Assembly: GCA_014871385.1 (NCBI GenBank)
Contig: CM026424.1
Span: forward strand, 15,714,892-15,778,891
Source of the DNA: Ceratodon purpureus
Lineage: Eukaryota; Streptophyta; Bryopsida; Pseudoditrichales; Ditrichaceae
Direction of reading: 5' to 3'
DNA length: 64,000 nt
Shown here one piece after another: positions 11,549 to 23,799 of this stretch. Under the pieces are notes generated by a model. The model was given only the letters and a program-made list of their open reading frames with translations. It did no database searches and was not told the origin of the DNA. The translations under genes were made by a program, and so were the position numbers. Within the stretch, counting starts at the first letter, position 1. Each line of letters begins with the position of its first letter.

Positions 11549-12473
11549 AGCTCACTGATCCTGTCCTGAGCTGGTTCACAAAGTTGGTCGATGCTGGCTC
11601 CTCCGGGCTGTTTGTAAATCCGAGTCGGGGCTGCCCGGCCTGGCCACGCGGGCAGCTCTGCCTGCCCCGCCCGTCGCTCCCTGGTGCTGCCTCTTCTTGC
11701 TCGCCTTTTTGCAGGTTGTTGCATGAGGGCCTTACAAGCTTTTTTTTCTGGGTTGTTGCATGAGGGCCACTTCGGACTAGTAAGGGAGGGAGCGGTTTGA
11801 TAGATTGCACATGTGCTTGTTGGTAATTTGGTCATGGATGATTTGGTCATGAAGTTGGAATGGTGTCTTCAAACTATGGGCCACTTTGCGGGGAGGGATT
11901 TTTTACTAAGGTGTGGTTGTTCGAGGGAATGGATGGGATGTTGGATAAGGTGGAAAAATATTGAAGAGTGTTTGATTTGTTGTCGTGTAAATATTGAGAG
12001 GAGATGTTTACTGGACAATTTAATCTTGAGGATAATTTTGGCTATTCATAAAATATTTGAAAAATTGAGAATTTAGTATTTAATCCCTAAGGTCAGAGTT
12101 AACCATATTGTGGTTAATTTGACTTTGGTCAGGCTCTCAATTAGTAAATATAGATTGAATGAATGATTTGGCCTACATTTATCTTCATTGTATTAGAACT
12201 ACATTATGGATAATTTTTTTTAAAAGAGTCACAAAATCCTTAGAAGGAAAATTAATCCATGAAGATACTTATCAAAATTTTGCAATGCATAGAAATGCTG
12301 AATATTATGTTTTTTTTGTTTTGCCATTAAGATAGATATTCAACCCACAGCTTTACACACATTTGGAAAAGCCCAAACAATGTTCGATGAATTCCCATGG
12401 TTGGTTGTATATGACGAAAACATTGTTAAATCTAAACACGCCTAAATGCTCAGAGACACAAACCCCAGCCATC
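11549..12473. other. Intergenic: promoter side of CbbY-like gene
   Basis: The 250 bp next to the CbbY start are GC-rich and probably promoter and leader. A near-repeat of GGTTGTTGCATGAGGGCC occurs twice, near 11716 and 11752. Beyond about 11,800 the DNA is AT-rich with no supported gene. Inverted duplication 1 resumes at about 12474. Confidence 0.5.
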
Positions 12474-15400
12474 CGAACATGACGCACAAAAATGATGAAA
12501 CTACCGGATGCCGATGCCAAGATGTTGGAGAACAGAGAGCAATGTTTGGCTCTCTCGATCTCTCAACTCTTGGACTTAGTTTCCCTGCCGTGTTCCCGGA
12601 GCGGTTCTCATTGCTGTTCCCTAGCGGCCTTGTCAACACTGGTCTTTGCAACACATCAGTGGCCTCATCACTGCACAAGATATTCAATCTCCTTGACATT
12701 GGAACATAGAGTGGAGGGTTCCTGGCGGTACATATGGCGTTTCACAGGGTGAAGCAATGACCAATCAGCACACTTCAAACCTTCGGCTCCACAGATCAAC
12801 TAGGACACATTGTAGCACCACCTCTACAGATTCACGATGAAAAGAGGCCAAACAGAAGATTAAACCTACTATCTGCTTGCATGAATTTAGTCATCAGTCT
12901 ACTCATGTGTGCTAGTGGAAGACAGCATTCCTATAATCCACCTAGTCTCTGCACTACTTACAAAGTGGGCCGGGCGCGCCCTTCACAAGCCTCACAAGCT
13001 GAAGCAGTGCTAAACAGCTTGATTTCTACGCTACTCTTTCACAACAATTTTGCAAAGCTGTTTTGCAACTACCATTGTCGTAAAATTTGAAACACAGTTC
13101 CTATGAGGCTCAGATACGTCATTGTTGTCCAACATAGTTCCCATTGTTGGCAAGGTGTACTGTACGACTACTGGGAACTATTCCTGTGCTTTACCATCTA
13201 TGAGCGTTGAGCTCTTTCAAAAAATTGTGTCAGACATGTGTGGATGTATGACTCTCATGAACTTGATGTCTCTCGCCGTGAATTCTGCGGCAGAACTCGT
13301 CAATCCTTGATATCTGCAATGCCTCCACGAGTGATCTGAAAGGAGTGTGGCGAGTCAAGGCCCTCAGCAATGTTGAATTGATTGCACATGTTAGATCCGA
13401 AGAGCCGGAAGGAAGCAATACGCTGGGAGATCCAACGCTATGCGGATATGGCCACTTGCAAGAACACAAGGTCCAACAATTTCCCCCCTAACTCTATGCA
13501 ACATATAACACTTAGACATGGAAAGTCTGAGACACATATTCGTAATTGTGAGGATATAGCTTCGTCATCTGGAAGATTGGGTGCATCGTGCACTTTGCAG
13601 ATTCGCTGTTCAGCCTTCCCCTTCCTCAGCATCAGCCGGACTGTCGAAGCATGGGCGATGACGTGACCACCGGCGGGTTTCTTTGGGTCCGCAACAAATG
13701 TCCCGCCTCCAGGATCGGCTATCACTGCAAAATAGACACAGAAAAGCGGCGTCAGGTGAATTCGACACATCCGATTCTCAAGTCGCAGTGATCACAGATT
13801 TCCAGCTGTTTGATTCTGCGATCACCTAAAAAGACAACGAACAGTCCGCTCGAACATTGAACACTTAAAAATCTTGACTACGCACAAACACGATCAATCA
13901 TCCGACTGTTCAGACATCATTTCTCTCCCGTAATTGGTATTTGGTGACACGAATTGCATCCTGGTGAACTAAAAATGCTAAAATAAACAGGTCTTGGACA
14001 GCGAGATAACGTGACCGGCTACCATGGTTTGTCATGAATACAGCAACATTGAACTCCTCAGCGATCTTTATCAGCTTTGATAGCATTTGGGCTAGCTTTT
14101 GCTGTAATACAAGGGCAAAACATCCACTTCACAAAGTCAGGCTCTCCAGGTACTTAATAATCCACAAATGATTCTTCCAGCTGCTCAGGACTTCGAACTG
14201 ATTTCCTGACTTGATCCCAGATGCACAAATGACATTCCAGCTACCTCAATTCCTGCAGACGTGACTAAGATTTACAGACAGGCACTTCGTAATGCATTGA
14301 ACCAAAACTGATGGACCTTCTGATCACTGATAATCAAGTTGCTGTCATCACCTGCCGATCAGCTAGTTCTCCTCGTCCTGTGAAGTCCACTCGAAAAAGC
14401 GCCATGATTGAATCCACAACCTGTTTCACCTCATCAATAAATCAGCATCGCGACTATTGCACTGACAAGCTCTAAAAAACGTACTCGCGGAAATGAACGA
14501 AAAACACCATGAGCTCCAAATGGAAACACGGAAGTGATACATCGAAAGAAAGTGATTTAGAGCGGTGAACATGTATTTGTACATGTATTTGCAAAACATG
14601 CATGAGTACACATCAGGTCTATTAAGTATCATTACCACCAATCTGAAAGGCTCTTCCGCCATTCTGCAGGCCAATCCAGTAATCAGATTGTACTGATGCT
14701 CGTGAGTGTATGCACGCGCGTACACAATCTGCCACCATCGCCCACACCACTTGCAACCATGAGTGATATACCAAGCCGAACATACCGTAAAGGTTTAAGG
14801 AACGGAATTCCGCATTTCTCATTGGAAGAATTTGAGGCAATTCAGCTATTCTGGCAGGCAGCATTCGCTTGGCAGGGTACTCACATTGTCAAGAACAGCG
14901 TTGTAGTCAAGTCCAAATCGCTCCGCAATGGGAGCAAGCCGGTCTGGGCGGCTGTTTCAGTGGACAAGATATTAGATTTTTAAAACAGCTGCTGCTACTT
15001 CATAAGCGCATAAAACATTTTAAGATTTTGAGGAAAAGAGAGCACCAGGGTAATGACTATTCAAGCAGGCGGACATCAAAGGCACAGAAAGGAAGATCTC
15101 TATTGTTCTACTCAATATACTGCCGATTAGCTAATGGCACGACACGGAAGGACAAATCTCGTTCGTACAATGTCCCTTCTGTGTCGATGTATGCCACTTT
15201 TCCGTTCCCTCCTCCCAAGCTGAATGGCAGCTGTGTTGAAACACAAAGCGTGTGGGCAATCTGCGTCTTCCCGGTTCTGTACAGAAACAACACGTCATCA
15301 CAGCCAGCTATGGTTCCTTCAGGACGACCACAACTCCAAACGAGAGTGAAAACAGATGAATCCTCCCATAAGACGAACCTGAACTCGCCGAACACTTCGG

Positions 15401-16522
15401 TGATAGCCATCGACTCCACGCCACCTGACCAAAGAAACACACATCTGAGATTGTGAGGCGTCATGTGCGGCTCATACCTCAAACTTTACATGCTCGATAT
15501 CTACAGAATCCCCCAAGCCTGCAATCAAGATTGTCGCTACAGCAATGTCGATATGAATCATCATAAGTCAATCACGGCTCCACTGCTCTCGGTGTGGAGG
15601 ATAAACCTCCAAGAAGCATATCCAGAGCCTGGCTTCCGGTGGTGATCCGTACGACTGCCTTCCGCTGCACGATACCAGCCAAGGTTAGACGGGTCGATCA
15701 CATGACATCAAACTCTCCCATAGCCAAGGGAGGACTGCCAGTCAGCAATGAGCTATGCAGCATTTCTACATTGAGATTGATAGGTTTGAAGGCTCGAGGA
15801 TTACTTTGTTCAGGAGGTCGCTTCCTGTGCAGAATCCAATATGCTGGACATGGAGTTAGTGGTGGTTAGAAACCTGCCTTGAGAACACGTGCACGATAGT
15901 TCCACAAGAGGCATTTCAAGCAGTGGAATGTCCTCTCAGGTGATTGGCTGCACAGATCTAGCTGAGAGGAGTACGAGAAGCGAAGGTCGCGGTGATGCTT
16001 ACCACAATTCTTTCTGCGGCTTCACAAATCTTGTCCACTTTGGCGTCTGACAAGCCCTTGATATTGGACAACGCCTGTGCAATGTGCATTACTTAAGGTC
16101 TTAGAATGAGCAGAAACTGTGAGCATGAAAACAATCTGCAGGGAACTACACTCAATTATTGCCAAGAGTTGTCCATGAGATGATGCTTAGGAGATTTAAC
16201 ACTTAGCACGAATCAGAACACAATGATGCATACAGAATGCATACAAAATTCCGAAGAGTTCAGATTGCGGGGATACCTTCTTGGTGTTCATCATCAGACC
16301 ATTACAGGTGTATATCCCCGCATCCTGAAGCTTCTTGAGGTCCCCCGCATTGATCCCCTGTGCGATGACTGTTCCGGAATATGTCAGATTGGAGAACAAT
16401 GCATTCGTGAATGATCCGAGTCAGAATCAGGCAGGCATGGCTCAAGACCTCGGGAATGAATGCATCTCGAATCCAGATCTTTCACGAAGGGACAGAATAT
16501 TTCTAGCAGAGCCTACGTGATA
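12474..16522. repeat. Right arm of inverted duplication 1 (DMC1 arm B)
   Basis: This is the reverse complement of 1-3935, with DMC1 exons nearly unchanged and introns and flanks more diverged. The similarity probably runs on to the DMC1 start at 16706 and beyond, but the partner of that part lies left of the window. The 830 bp at 12474-13299 are the duplicated 3' flank of DMC1 and carry no supported gene of their own. Confidence 0.9.
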
Positions 16523-16706
16523 CTTACGTTTGTCAATGGTCGCGAAGAACTCATCGTCTTCTTCCTCAAGCTCGATTTTATTTGCCTGCTGCCTGCAAGT
16601 CAGGAGAAACCATTTGACTATAAAGAGGAGTATGTCTTTTTTCATCAGTACAAACCGAAATGCTACGATTCTCGATCGTTGTTTCACATGTAGTAGCCTC
16701 TGCCAT
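13300..16706 (-). CDS. DMC1: Meiotic recombinase DMC1, copy B (complete)
   Basis: This is the complete second DMC1 gene, 14 exons and 347 residues (plant DMC1 is about 344). Exons are 16656-16706, 16528-16588, 16277-16368, 16003-16074, 15805-15843, 15607-15664, 15379-15424, 15169-15276, 14885-14951, 14639-14728, 14352-14420, 14023-14101, 13558-13724 and 13300-13344. Walker A spans 137-145 (GEFRTGKTQ) and Walker B ends at D231. The acidic N-terminus ([15 protein letters not shown]) is typical. The L2 switch residue is His277 (TNHVIADPGG) in place of Gln, and the last intron again has AT-AC ends. The first ATG plus a donor after TTTCG gives the only open join to exon 2, using the second of two tandem CAG acceptors. 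No stop or frameshift is visible, so both copies may be expressed. Confidence 0.93.
13345..13557 (-). other. Probable U12-type AT-AC intron, DMC1 copy B last intron
   Basis: On the minus strand the donor is ATATCCTC at 13557 and downward, the branch-like motif is GCCTTGAC, and the intron ends CGCCACAC before TCCTTTCAG. Donor and branch site are unchanged from copy A, whereas the intron interior has diverged. This supports functional constraint on these U12-like signals. Confidence 0.75.
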
Positions 16707-18753
16707 TTCGTAAAGCGTGACAATCGAGTCAAATTCTGATGAGCCCGCACAATGTACTAGAACGCGGTTATTCTTTGTTCCTCAAGAAATATAGCAAAGT
16801 CATAATGCTGCAAACAAAGTCCTGGAGAAAAGGGCGTACATGATGGAATGCTTGTACGAAGCTCGCGGAATTTCCAAAAAGCGCTCTCGGTCAATCGCCT
16901 GAATCCGAAGTGCAGGCAGACAAGACGATGCCACTACCAGCATCAGAAATCAACCGGTTCCTTCGCTATTTGGTAGCACAATTCAGAAGCATCGCCTTTA
17001 AATAAGCACAATAAATAATTGACTTAACAAGCATGATGTAAATGCACGTAAAAACAATGAATAACGACTATCAAATTCGCCTCGTACATTTACAATGGAG
17101 ACGACACACGGAAGATCCTAGTCACACAACAGAGCGCCACTCAAGCGCAAAGGCAGAAGCTCGCACGTCACAAACAGGAAAGAAATCTTACCAAACGCTA
17201 GTTACTGGAATCGCAATGCAGATAGACAAAATCTCGAAGCCGCGTCGGAAATTCACCGATTGCTACGCGAGTACTAGCACAATGAAGCAAAATAACTTCC
17301 TCAAACACGCGCAAAGGACTGCACCAAGCGAGGCTAGAATACAGCGCACTTATACGAACGGAAGACAAATAAATGCGTATCAGAATGATACACCACTCGA
17401 ACGCAAGGACAGAAGCACGTTCGTCGCAAAGAGAAAAATGATCTTCCAAGAGGAAACACCTAAGATAATTGCATAAAACAGAGTGCAATTGAGCGCAGAG
17501 ACAGAATTTCGGAAGCGCACAAGCAGGTGACTTAAATCAGAAGCCGGAAAAGATGCTTACCAAGCGCCGATCACTTGATGGAATCACAGAGAGCAGCAGA
17601 AATTGTGTTACACTAAACAGCAGAGCTTCAAACGATCGCGAGCTCAACGTATGCTTCTGTCTCACACTCTACATGTTCTGTCTCCCGCCTCCTTGTCTAT
17701 GTTGGATGAATGCGGGCGGCCGTTCATCTTGTCGATCCTTTTCTATCCGTTTAGGGTGTGAACTTCGTCGGGTCATAGCTACGGGTGGTTTTCATCTATC
17801 ATGCACTTTCTTCATCCTTTTTGAATCGGTGTTGGAGCATAGGTACGTTTACTTTAAAGTGTTCAAGAGTACTTTTACTTTAGTTGGCGAAATGTATCAA
17901 AGTTGAATTCTCGTCTGTAGTTGAGCCTCCACCGAAAAGCAATTTTGAGGAGTGGTGGATGATAGGAGCAAAGTCTTAGGCTGGCTTCAGAAGGTAGAGC
18001 TAACTCACCTGCTGTAGGAAAATCAACTGATTATCGCCAGGGGCGGTTTGGCAACGGCTTCAGTAAAATTGAAATTGATGTAAGTGCATCTTCCCTCGCA
18101 CAATTAGAAAATCAGATACGAACTAGGATATGGTCATGTACACCGAGCTCTGCCTTTGCTAATCAGTGCATAAGAAACAGCAGCTTGGTGAGCCAATCTG
18201 ATTATCACCGCTTCCGGTGATTTAGTACAATTTACGATGGAATTCAATTTGGAGGGACAAGTAATTTGAACAAATTGACCATGATTTTCACTAGACATCT
18301 CCATCCATGTCCAACTCCTAGACAAGCTGACACGATTCAGCCGCGAACACAACTTAGCCGAAATCGGGCCCTCTAAAGATTTCCAAGAACATGAGCGAAT
18401 ACACATGTCAGGTAAAATCGTTATAAAACGAAAGCTCACCTAGCGTCACCGCCACGAGTCTGCCCTGTTTACCATTCTTTGTTAAAGTGCAGCCTGCTTT
18501 CACCTCGACCTGACACGCGACGTCTTGCAGTCCCAGCTTACTTGGCGACACTTCGGTCACTCACGGTTGCCGAATTGCACTAAAAAAACATCCCGATGTT
18601 TCGATAGAAACATTCAAGTTTTCCAAGACTCACTTCATATCTCACTCACTTCGTTGTTAAAGCTCCCATTCACGTGAAATTCAGTTTCTGCTGCGTATCC
18701 TTTTGTATACATTACTTTCTGGTGCGTCGTATTGCTTGAGAAGAGAACCAGCC
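16707..18753. other. Intergenic between DMC1-B and ELIP-1, with diverged leader-like repeats
   Basis: No coding sequence is supported; the long open frames at 17042-17476 and 18134-18439 have no recognisable domain and odd composition. Between about 17140 and 17590 several diverged copies of a unit resembling CACTCAAGCGCAAAGGCAGA occur. Two of them are followed on the minus strand by similar segments ending in a donor-like TTG/gtaag. They may be duplicated 5' leader exons or promoter segments of DMC1-B. The last 300 bp are the promoter side of ELIP-1. Confidence 0.4.
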
Positions 18754-19667
18754 ATGGCAGCCATGATGATGATGTCGAGCTCTGCTCTCGTCGGAGGCTT
18801 GCAGGCTCTGCCCCTCCAGGGGAGGCTCACCAAGGTGGGCGGACCTCGAGGTGCGAGACTTGCTCCCAGGTTGATGACCTCGCTTGCGGGTCGTGTGAGG
18901 TGCGACGCTGGGCAGGGCCAGGGCCCGTTGGCGGACGCCAAGGGAGTGATCGACCAGCAGACGAAGAAGACCATCACCAAGGACGACATCCTGCGCAACC
19001 AGGAGACCAACGAGTCCGAGAAGAAATCCGTGTTCGGCACGGAGCCCACGTCCGGGTCGTTCTACCCCCGCCCCGAGGTGGAGAGGAGGCCCGAGACGGG
19101 CGACAAGTCGTTCTGGAGCGTGTTCGCGTTCGACGGGGCCGCGCCCGAGACCATCAACTGCCGCCTGGTAATATGATGTTACATTGCATTAATTCAGTTT
19201 CTTGTAATGGCCTTGGGGGCATGGTTATTGTTTCGTGGATTCTTGGTGGCTGTTGGTGTGCTCAAATGTGAGTCATGGATCATTGCAATCAGTACATTTT
19301 GCAGCTTCAGATAATTAGTGCTTGCGCCATGTGGTTCTCTAATTGCACTGACGCATGATGTGCCAATTGGCTGCAGGCGATGCTAGGGTTCGTGTGGGCA
19401 GTGGTGGTGGAGAAGATGAGCGGGCAGACCGTGTTCGAGCAGGTGACGAACGCTGGGCAGCCGGGGCTGTTGTACTTCTTGGGCGCGGTGCAGCTGTTCA
19501 CGTACGCATCGCTGGTTCCGATCATGAGCGGGGAGTCGACGGATGCTCGCAGCTTCGGGCCTTTCACGGCTAGAGCCGAGCGATGGAACGGGCGCATTGC
19601 CATGCTGGGCTTCTTCGGCTTGGTGGTGACAGAGGCCTTCACCCACTCTGCCGTCTTCGGCTTTTAA
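18754..19667 (+). CDS. ELIP: Early light-inducible protein, copy 1
   Basis: Exons 18754-19167 and 19377-19667 join to 234 residues. ELIPs are thylakoid proteins of the chlorophyll a/b-binding family that accumulate in light stress or drying and bind pigments to limit photo-damage. The N-terminus is a plastid transit peptide. A Gly/Pro-rich linker leads to membrane helix 1 with the chlorophyll-binding motif ETINCRLAMLGF, helix 2 (LYFLGAVQLFTYASLVP) and helix 3 with ERWNGRIAMLGFFGLV. The intron splits helix 1 after NCRL, as is usual for a phase-0 join. It differs from copies 2 and 3 by a few residues in the first part of exon 1, but from about 19070 through the intron to the stop it looks identical to them. 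The ATG at 18754 is the first and is followed by the shared MAAMMMMSSSALVGG start. Confidence 0.95.
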
Positions 19668-20712
19668 ATGTCCGTAGCTGTTACACTTGTATATAATTTT
19701 GTACAGGCATCAAGCATGGACTTTGTTCCCTTGAGAGATTGTAGACTTTGAGGAGGCGGATGAAATTTAGCAAGTTCGTAATGTAGTGATGTGAATACAT
19801 AAGCATATTTGCGGCTTACTACAGGAATGTACTCCGTTTCCAAGTTTACAAATTAGATTACCTCTTTTTCTCTTCTGAAGAATCTGATTCATGAAAACAT
19901 AATTTGCTTTAGAAAGCTTTTTTTTCGTGATAAATTCAGCATGTTTTTGCTGAAGTATGGATTTTCAATGTAAAAAGACATATTAGTTTTACCAGCTTAC
20001 ACTGAGAAGTAAATTATGAGTACTTTCAACTCCACTTTATATAGTGCAATCTCCTCACAAATTTTGAGTAGACAGATCATAGAGAAGAGTTAACGAATAT
20101 TATCATAGAGGAAGTTTACATTTGGAAAGGTTGATGAATTGAATCGAATAAGGAGTTGAAAATTTTAACTCTTATTTGAAAGTTTTAATCAAATTAAAAA
20201 TTGTAAATTTATTTAATTTATTTGATTAAGTTGAAATAAATTTTCCAACGAAGTTTAAAGGTTTTTTTAACTTGGGGTTATATATAAATATGACTTTAGC
20301 AAATGACTTCAAATTCTGCGATTCAACTGCATCACCATTTGCTTCCTACAAGCCTCTTGCAGCAAAACAGAACGCAATATGCCTTCCATCTCTCCTAATC
20401 AACAGAATTACCTTGCTCTTCACCTGATCACCGCCTTCAACTCTTCAGATTAGTCCCTCTCCCAACCTCCCATCTATCTACTCACACACACAACACTCAC
20501 GAGCTTGGACATCCTCTATTACTGAGACGTCGAATATAAATCAATGAAAATTACCAAATCAAACTGAAAATGACAATGAAAATAAAAAATTTACACCTTA
20601 TCAACAATCCGATTCAAAATCTTTTATAAACAAATACGGAAGAAGCTTAAAATTCTTCCAACATACAAAATTGTCGTAGTTACAACATGCCGTGAGGTAA
20701 CCACCAAAAAAT
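19668..20712. other. 3' flank of ELIP-1, homologous to ELIP-2/3 flank but lacking the MITE
   Basis: The sequence to about 20290 is a diverged copy of the DNA downstream of ELIP-2 (32353-33770). At 20089-20092 it has a single TTAA where the other copies carry a 763-bp element between two TTAA copies, so this is the empty site. The rest, to the alpha-glucosidase stop, is AT-rich and without a supported gene. Confidence 0.8.
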
Positions 20713-23700
20713 CTACAGGGTCCATTTGAACTCAAACGTCTCCCCCAAGAGGTGACCTAAACCAGAAATATACACTCCTGAATCAGCTAACATCTCTACT
20801 TTCAGATCTATCAACTCTCTATTGAGGTAAAAAGAAGTTGGTCTGTCCTTCACTCCCAACAACACTAAATTATCTATAATCCAACCTTCTTTAAGAGCAT
20901 ACTCCCCATTCTTCACCTTGGATTTTAAAAGTCCATTTCCACCTTCAAAGTCAGCTTTGAAACTGACCAAACTAGACTTGTGAACTTGTAAATCCATATC
21001 AATATCATCTCCGCTATCCAAAAAAATATAACCACTCGCACTACTCAATAATGAATCACTTGGGAAAGAAACCACTAAGGTAAATGGAGTTTTTCGCACC
21101 TCAAAAGATGTCATTCCACTATCCTGTAATGTGATGATTGAACCTTCATGAACATGGACATTAATTGAATCCCATGGAGCATCTAATGTAAAGTTTTCTC
21201 CTTTACTAACCACTTTAGACCAATCAAACATATTGTACCAAGTACCCTTGGGAAAATATGCTTCAATTGAAGTGGTATTTGCAGTAACCACAGGAGACAC
21301 CAAGATGTTATTACCAATTAAGAATTGATAACTCACATCTAAAGTGTTAGAATCCAATGGAAACGCAAAAAATAAAGGCCTCACAATAGGATAACCTTTT
21401 TTGTGAGCTTCATAATTCAAAGTATAGAAGTAAGGAAGTAACCGATACCTCAAACCCAAAGCTTTTTGAGCAGAAACGGTGACAGATTTCCAAAGATAAA
21501 GCTCCTTCGGTTGGTTGTTAATATTGTTGTGAGCTCGAGAAAATGGATGAAAAGCTCCAACTTGAATCCATCTATTACAAGTGTCTTCAGTGGTTTCATC
21601 ATTAAACCCACAAATATCTGCTCCAATCATTGGTATTCCAAGTATACCCGAGTTCAATACAGTCACAATAGAATACGCAAGATCATTGAAAGTAGCTCCA
21701 TTATCTCCTGTCCAATGTGCCGTGTGCGCCCCTGAACCAATAAATGTAGATCGAGAAAGAACAAAAGGTCTCTTGTTACGCACCAATGTCATTGCTTTAT
21801 TGGTAGCAATTGACTCAGCAAGGCCATAAAGATTATGAGCATCATACTCAAGTGTACCATCATAATGCTTCACTGTCATTGCTGCAGTTCTATAACCAAG
21901 GCCTTCATAAGCTCCAACATGATTGATCTTGAAGCCGGGTACATCATACTTAGTATGATTGAACTCATCAGGACATTGTAAATAACAGCTTGTAAGATCA
22001 TCAATAACTGTTCCATTGAAAGTACATGATGTACCTGTACAAAAGTTAGCCAATTCATTCATATCAATCCACATTCCATCAAAAGGAATTTGGTCATGAA
22101 AAAGTTGAGTCTCTTTTATCCACCATTCAGTTGAATTTGGATGGAGAAAGTCCGGAAAATAAACAGGTCCAGGCCAAACTTGACCAAGATAATTATCTCC
22201 ATTCTGCTTCTTCAAATAAATGTCAGCTTCCAATCCACGTAGATATGTACCATAATCTTTATAAGCTGTAGCAATTCCTGTAAAATAAATAGGAATAGTA
22301 TAATTAATCTAACAAAAATGAAACATATATTTTATAATTTTAAAATGAAATGATTTGAAATTAAACATTAAATATTACACATAAATATCAAAAAACTTAC
22401 CCGGATCAACAATGATGACATATTGTTGTTGATTTGCATGCAACTCATCAACAAATGACCGTAATTCCTTCAATGGAAATCTCACTGGATCAGCTGTAAA
22501 GTCTTTATACTTCTCCATATAATCAATATCATTCCACATTGTATCCAAGGGTATTTTTGCTTTCTTATAATTCTCCACCACATTCCTGGTCATAGATATA
22601 TTTCTATAACCCCATCTACATTGATGAAATCCTGCCATAACAACATACATCTTTCAAAATCAAATTCAACTTAACATTTAGAAAAAAAACACACATAAAT
22701 TAAAATTCAATCAAATAAGTTGAAACATGAAATAAAAAAATCTTACCAAATGACCAATAAGGTTGAGGAGCAGGCCGCCCAACAAGTTGAGTAAATTGAT
22801 CAACAACATCCAAAGGAGTTGGACCAGGAAAAAAATAGAAGTCAAAAACGCCGCCAAGCACCTTGTATGTCAAAAATTCTTTGTTGTATGTAATTTCCAT
22901 ACCGTTACTGTTGAGAAGCAAAACACCGTGAGAAAGCCCACCTTCACGAACATCAAGATAGAATGGATAAGAACCATATAAATCCATATCTAGATTTATA
23001 GAACCAATATCAGTTGCCCACAAAGTATAAGTGTGATTCGTCTTGAGCTTCAGTCCATCGGGCCTTGTACTTTCACCCAGCCCATATAAAGATGCTCCTG
23101 CAGGTAACTGAGTAGAAATCTCCAGATACTGATCCTTGAATACAAGTGAATTGAACAATAATTCATCATTTGCAGCACTGGTCGTAGGAGGTGTTGAGTT
23201 GAACAAAACATCTCCAGTCGATATTCGAGTGACAGCAAATCCAAACGGCTTCCTTGTGTAAGAAACAGCTAATTCATGAATTTTAGCATCCTTGAGTTTA
23301 GAATCAATTTTTTGACGAGGAATAAGAGTATGAGGCACCTCCCACCGAGAATTCGAGAAGTCTGAAAGGTACACCCGTAGTCTGGTACTTTTTTCAACCC
23401 TGAACAACCGTTAAGTATAAGAAATATAAAAAAGAAAAATCATATATACCTTGTAAAATCAGCACAGTTGAATGGAATAAAAAATATCATTCCAACACAA
23501 GGAAAAACACACAAAAATCAAATGAATGAATGATCGAATGAGTACCTGACTACAAGATGCAAAGGATTGATATCAGCACCATAAGTATTGTTTCCAGAGT
23601 CCGAAACAAAATGTAAAGTTGCCTCAAAACCCTGCTTATGGTCATACTCTTTCACATTGCCCAACTCGTGCATACCACGGCCCCGGTGCATAAAAGGCTC

Positions 23701-23799
23701 GTTGAATCTGATGCCAGCATTCGCCTCAGGTAGCCCTCCCAAAAGCACCAAGCATGCTCCTAAAAGAACCAGAGCAAAGAAGCTCTTTCCGCCAGCCAT
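20713..23799 (-). CDS. Secreted GH31 alpha-glucosidase
   Basis: Exons 23546-23799, 22747-23399, 22401-22631 and 20713-22277 join to 900 residues with a TAG stop. Residues 1-28 are a signal peptide (charged start, leucine-rich core, ending EANA). The GH31 catalytic region shows GFHQCRWGY, the substrate-site [13 protein letters not shown], the nucleophile D451 in WIDMNE and the acid/base D571 in HWTGDNG, followed by the usual beta-sandwich domains. Many N-x-S/T sites fit secretion. Length and exon order match plant apoplastic or vacuolar acid alpha-glucosidases, which release glucose from maltose, starch fragments or alpha-xylosides; maltase versus xylosidase specificity cannot be decided by eye. 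The gene is intact. Confidence 0.95.

Noticed and set aside
17042-17476. 144-residue open frame as a gene
   Set aside because: Basic, repeat-derived composition, no recognisable domain, and it lies over leader-like repeats on the other strand.
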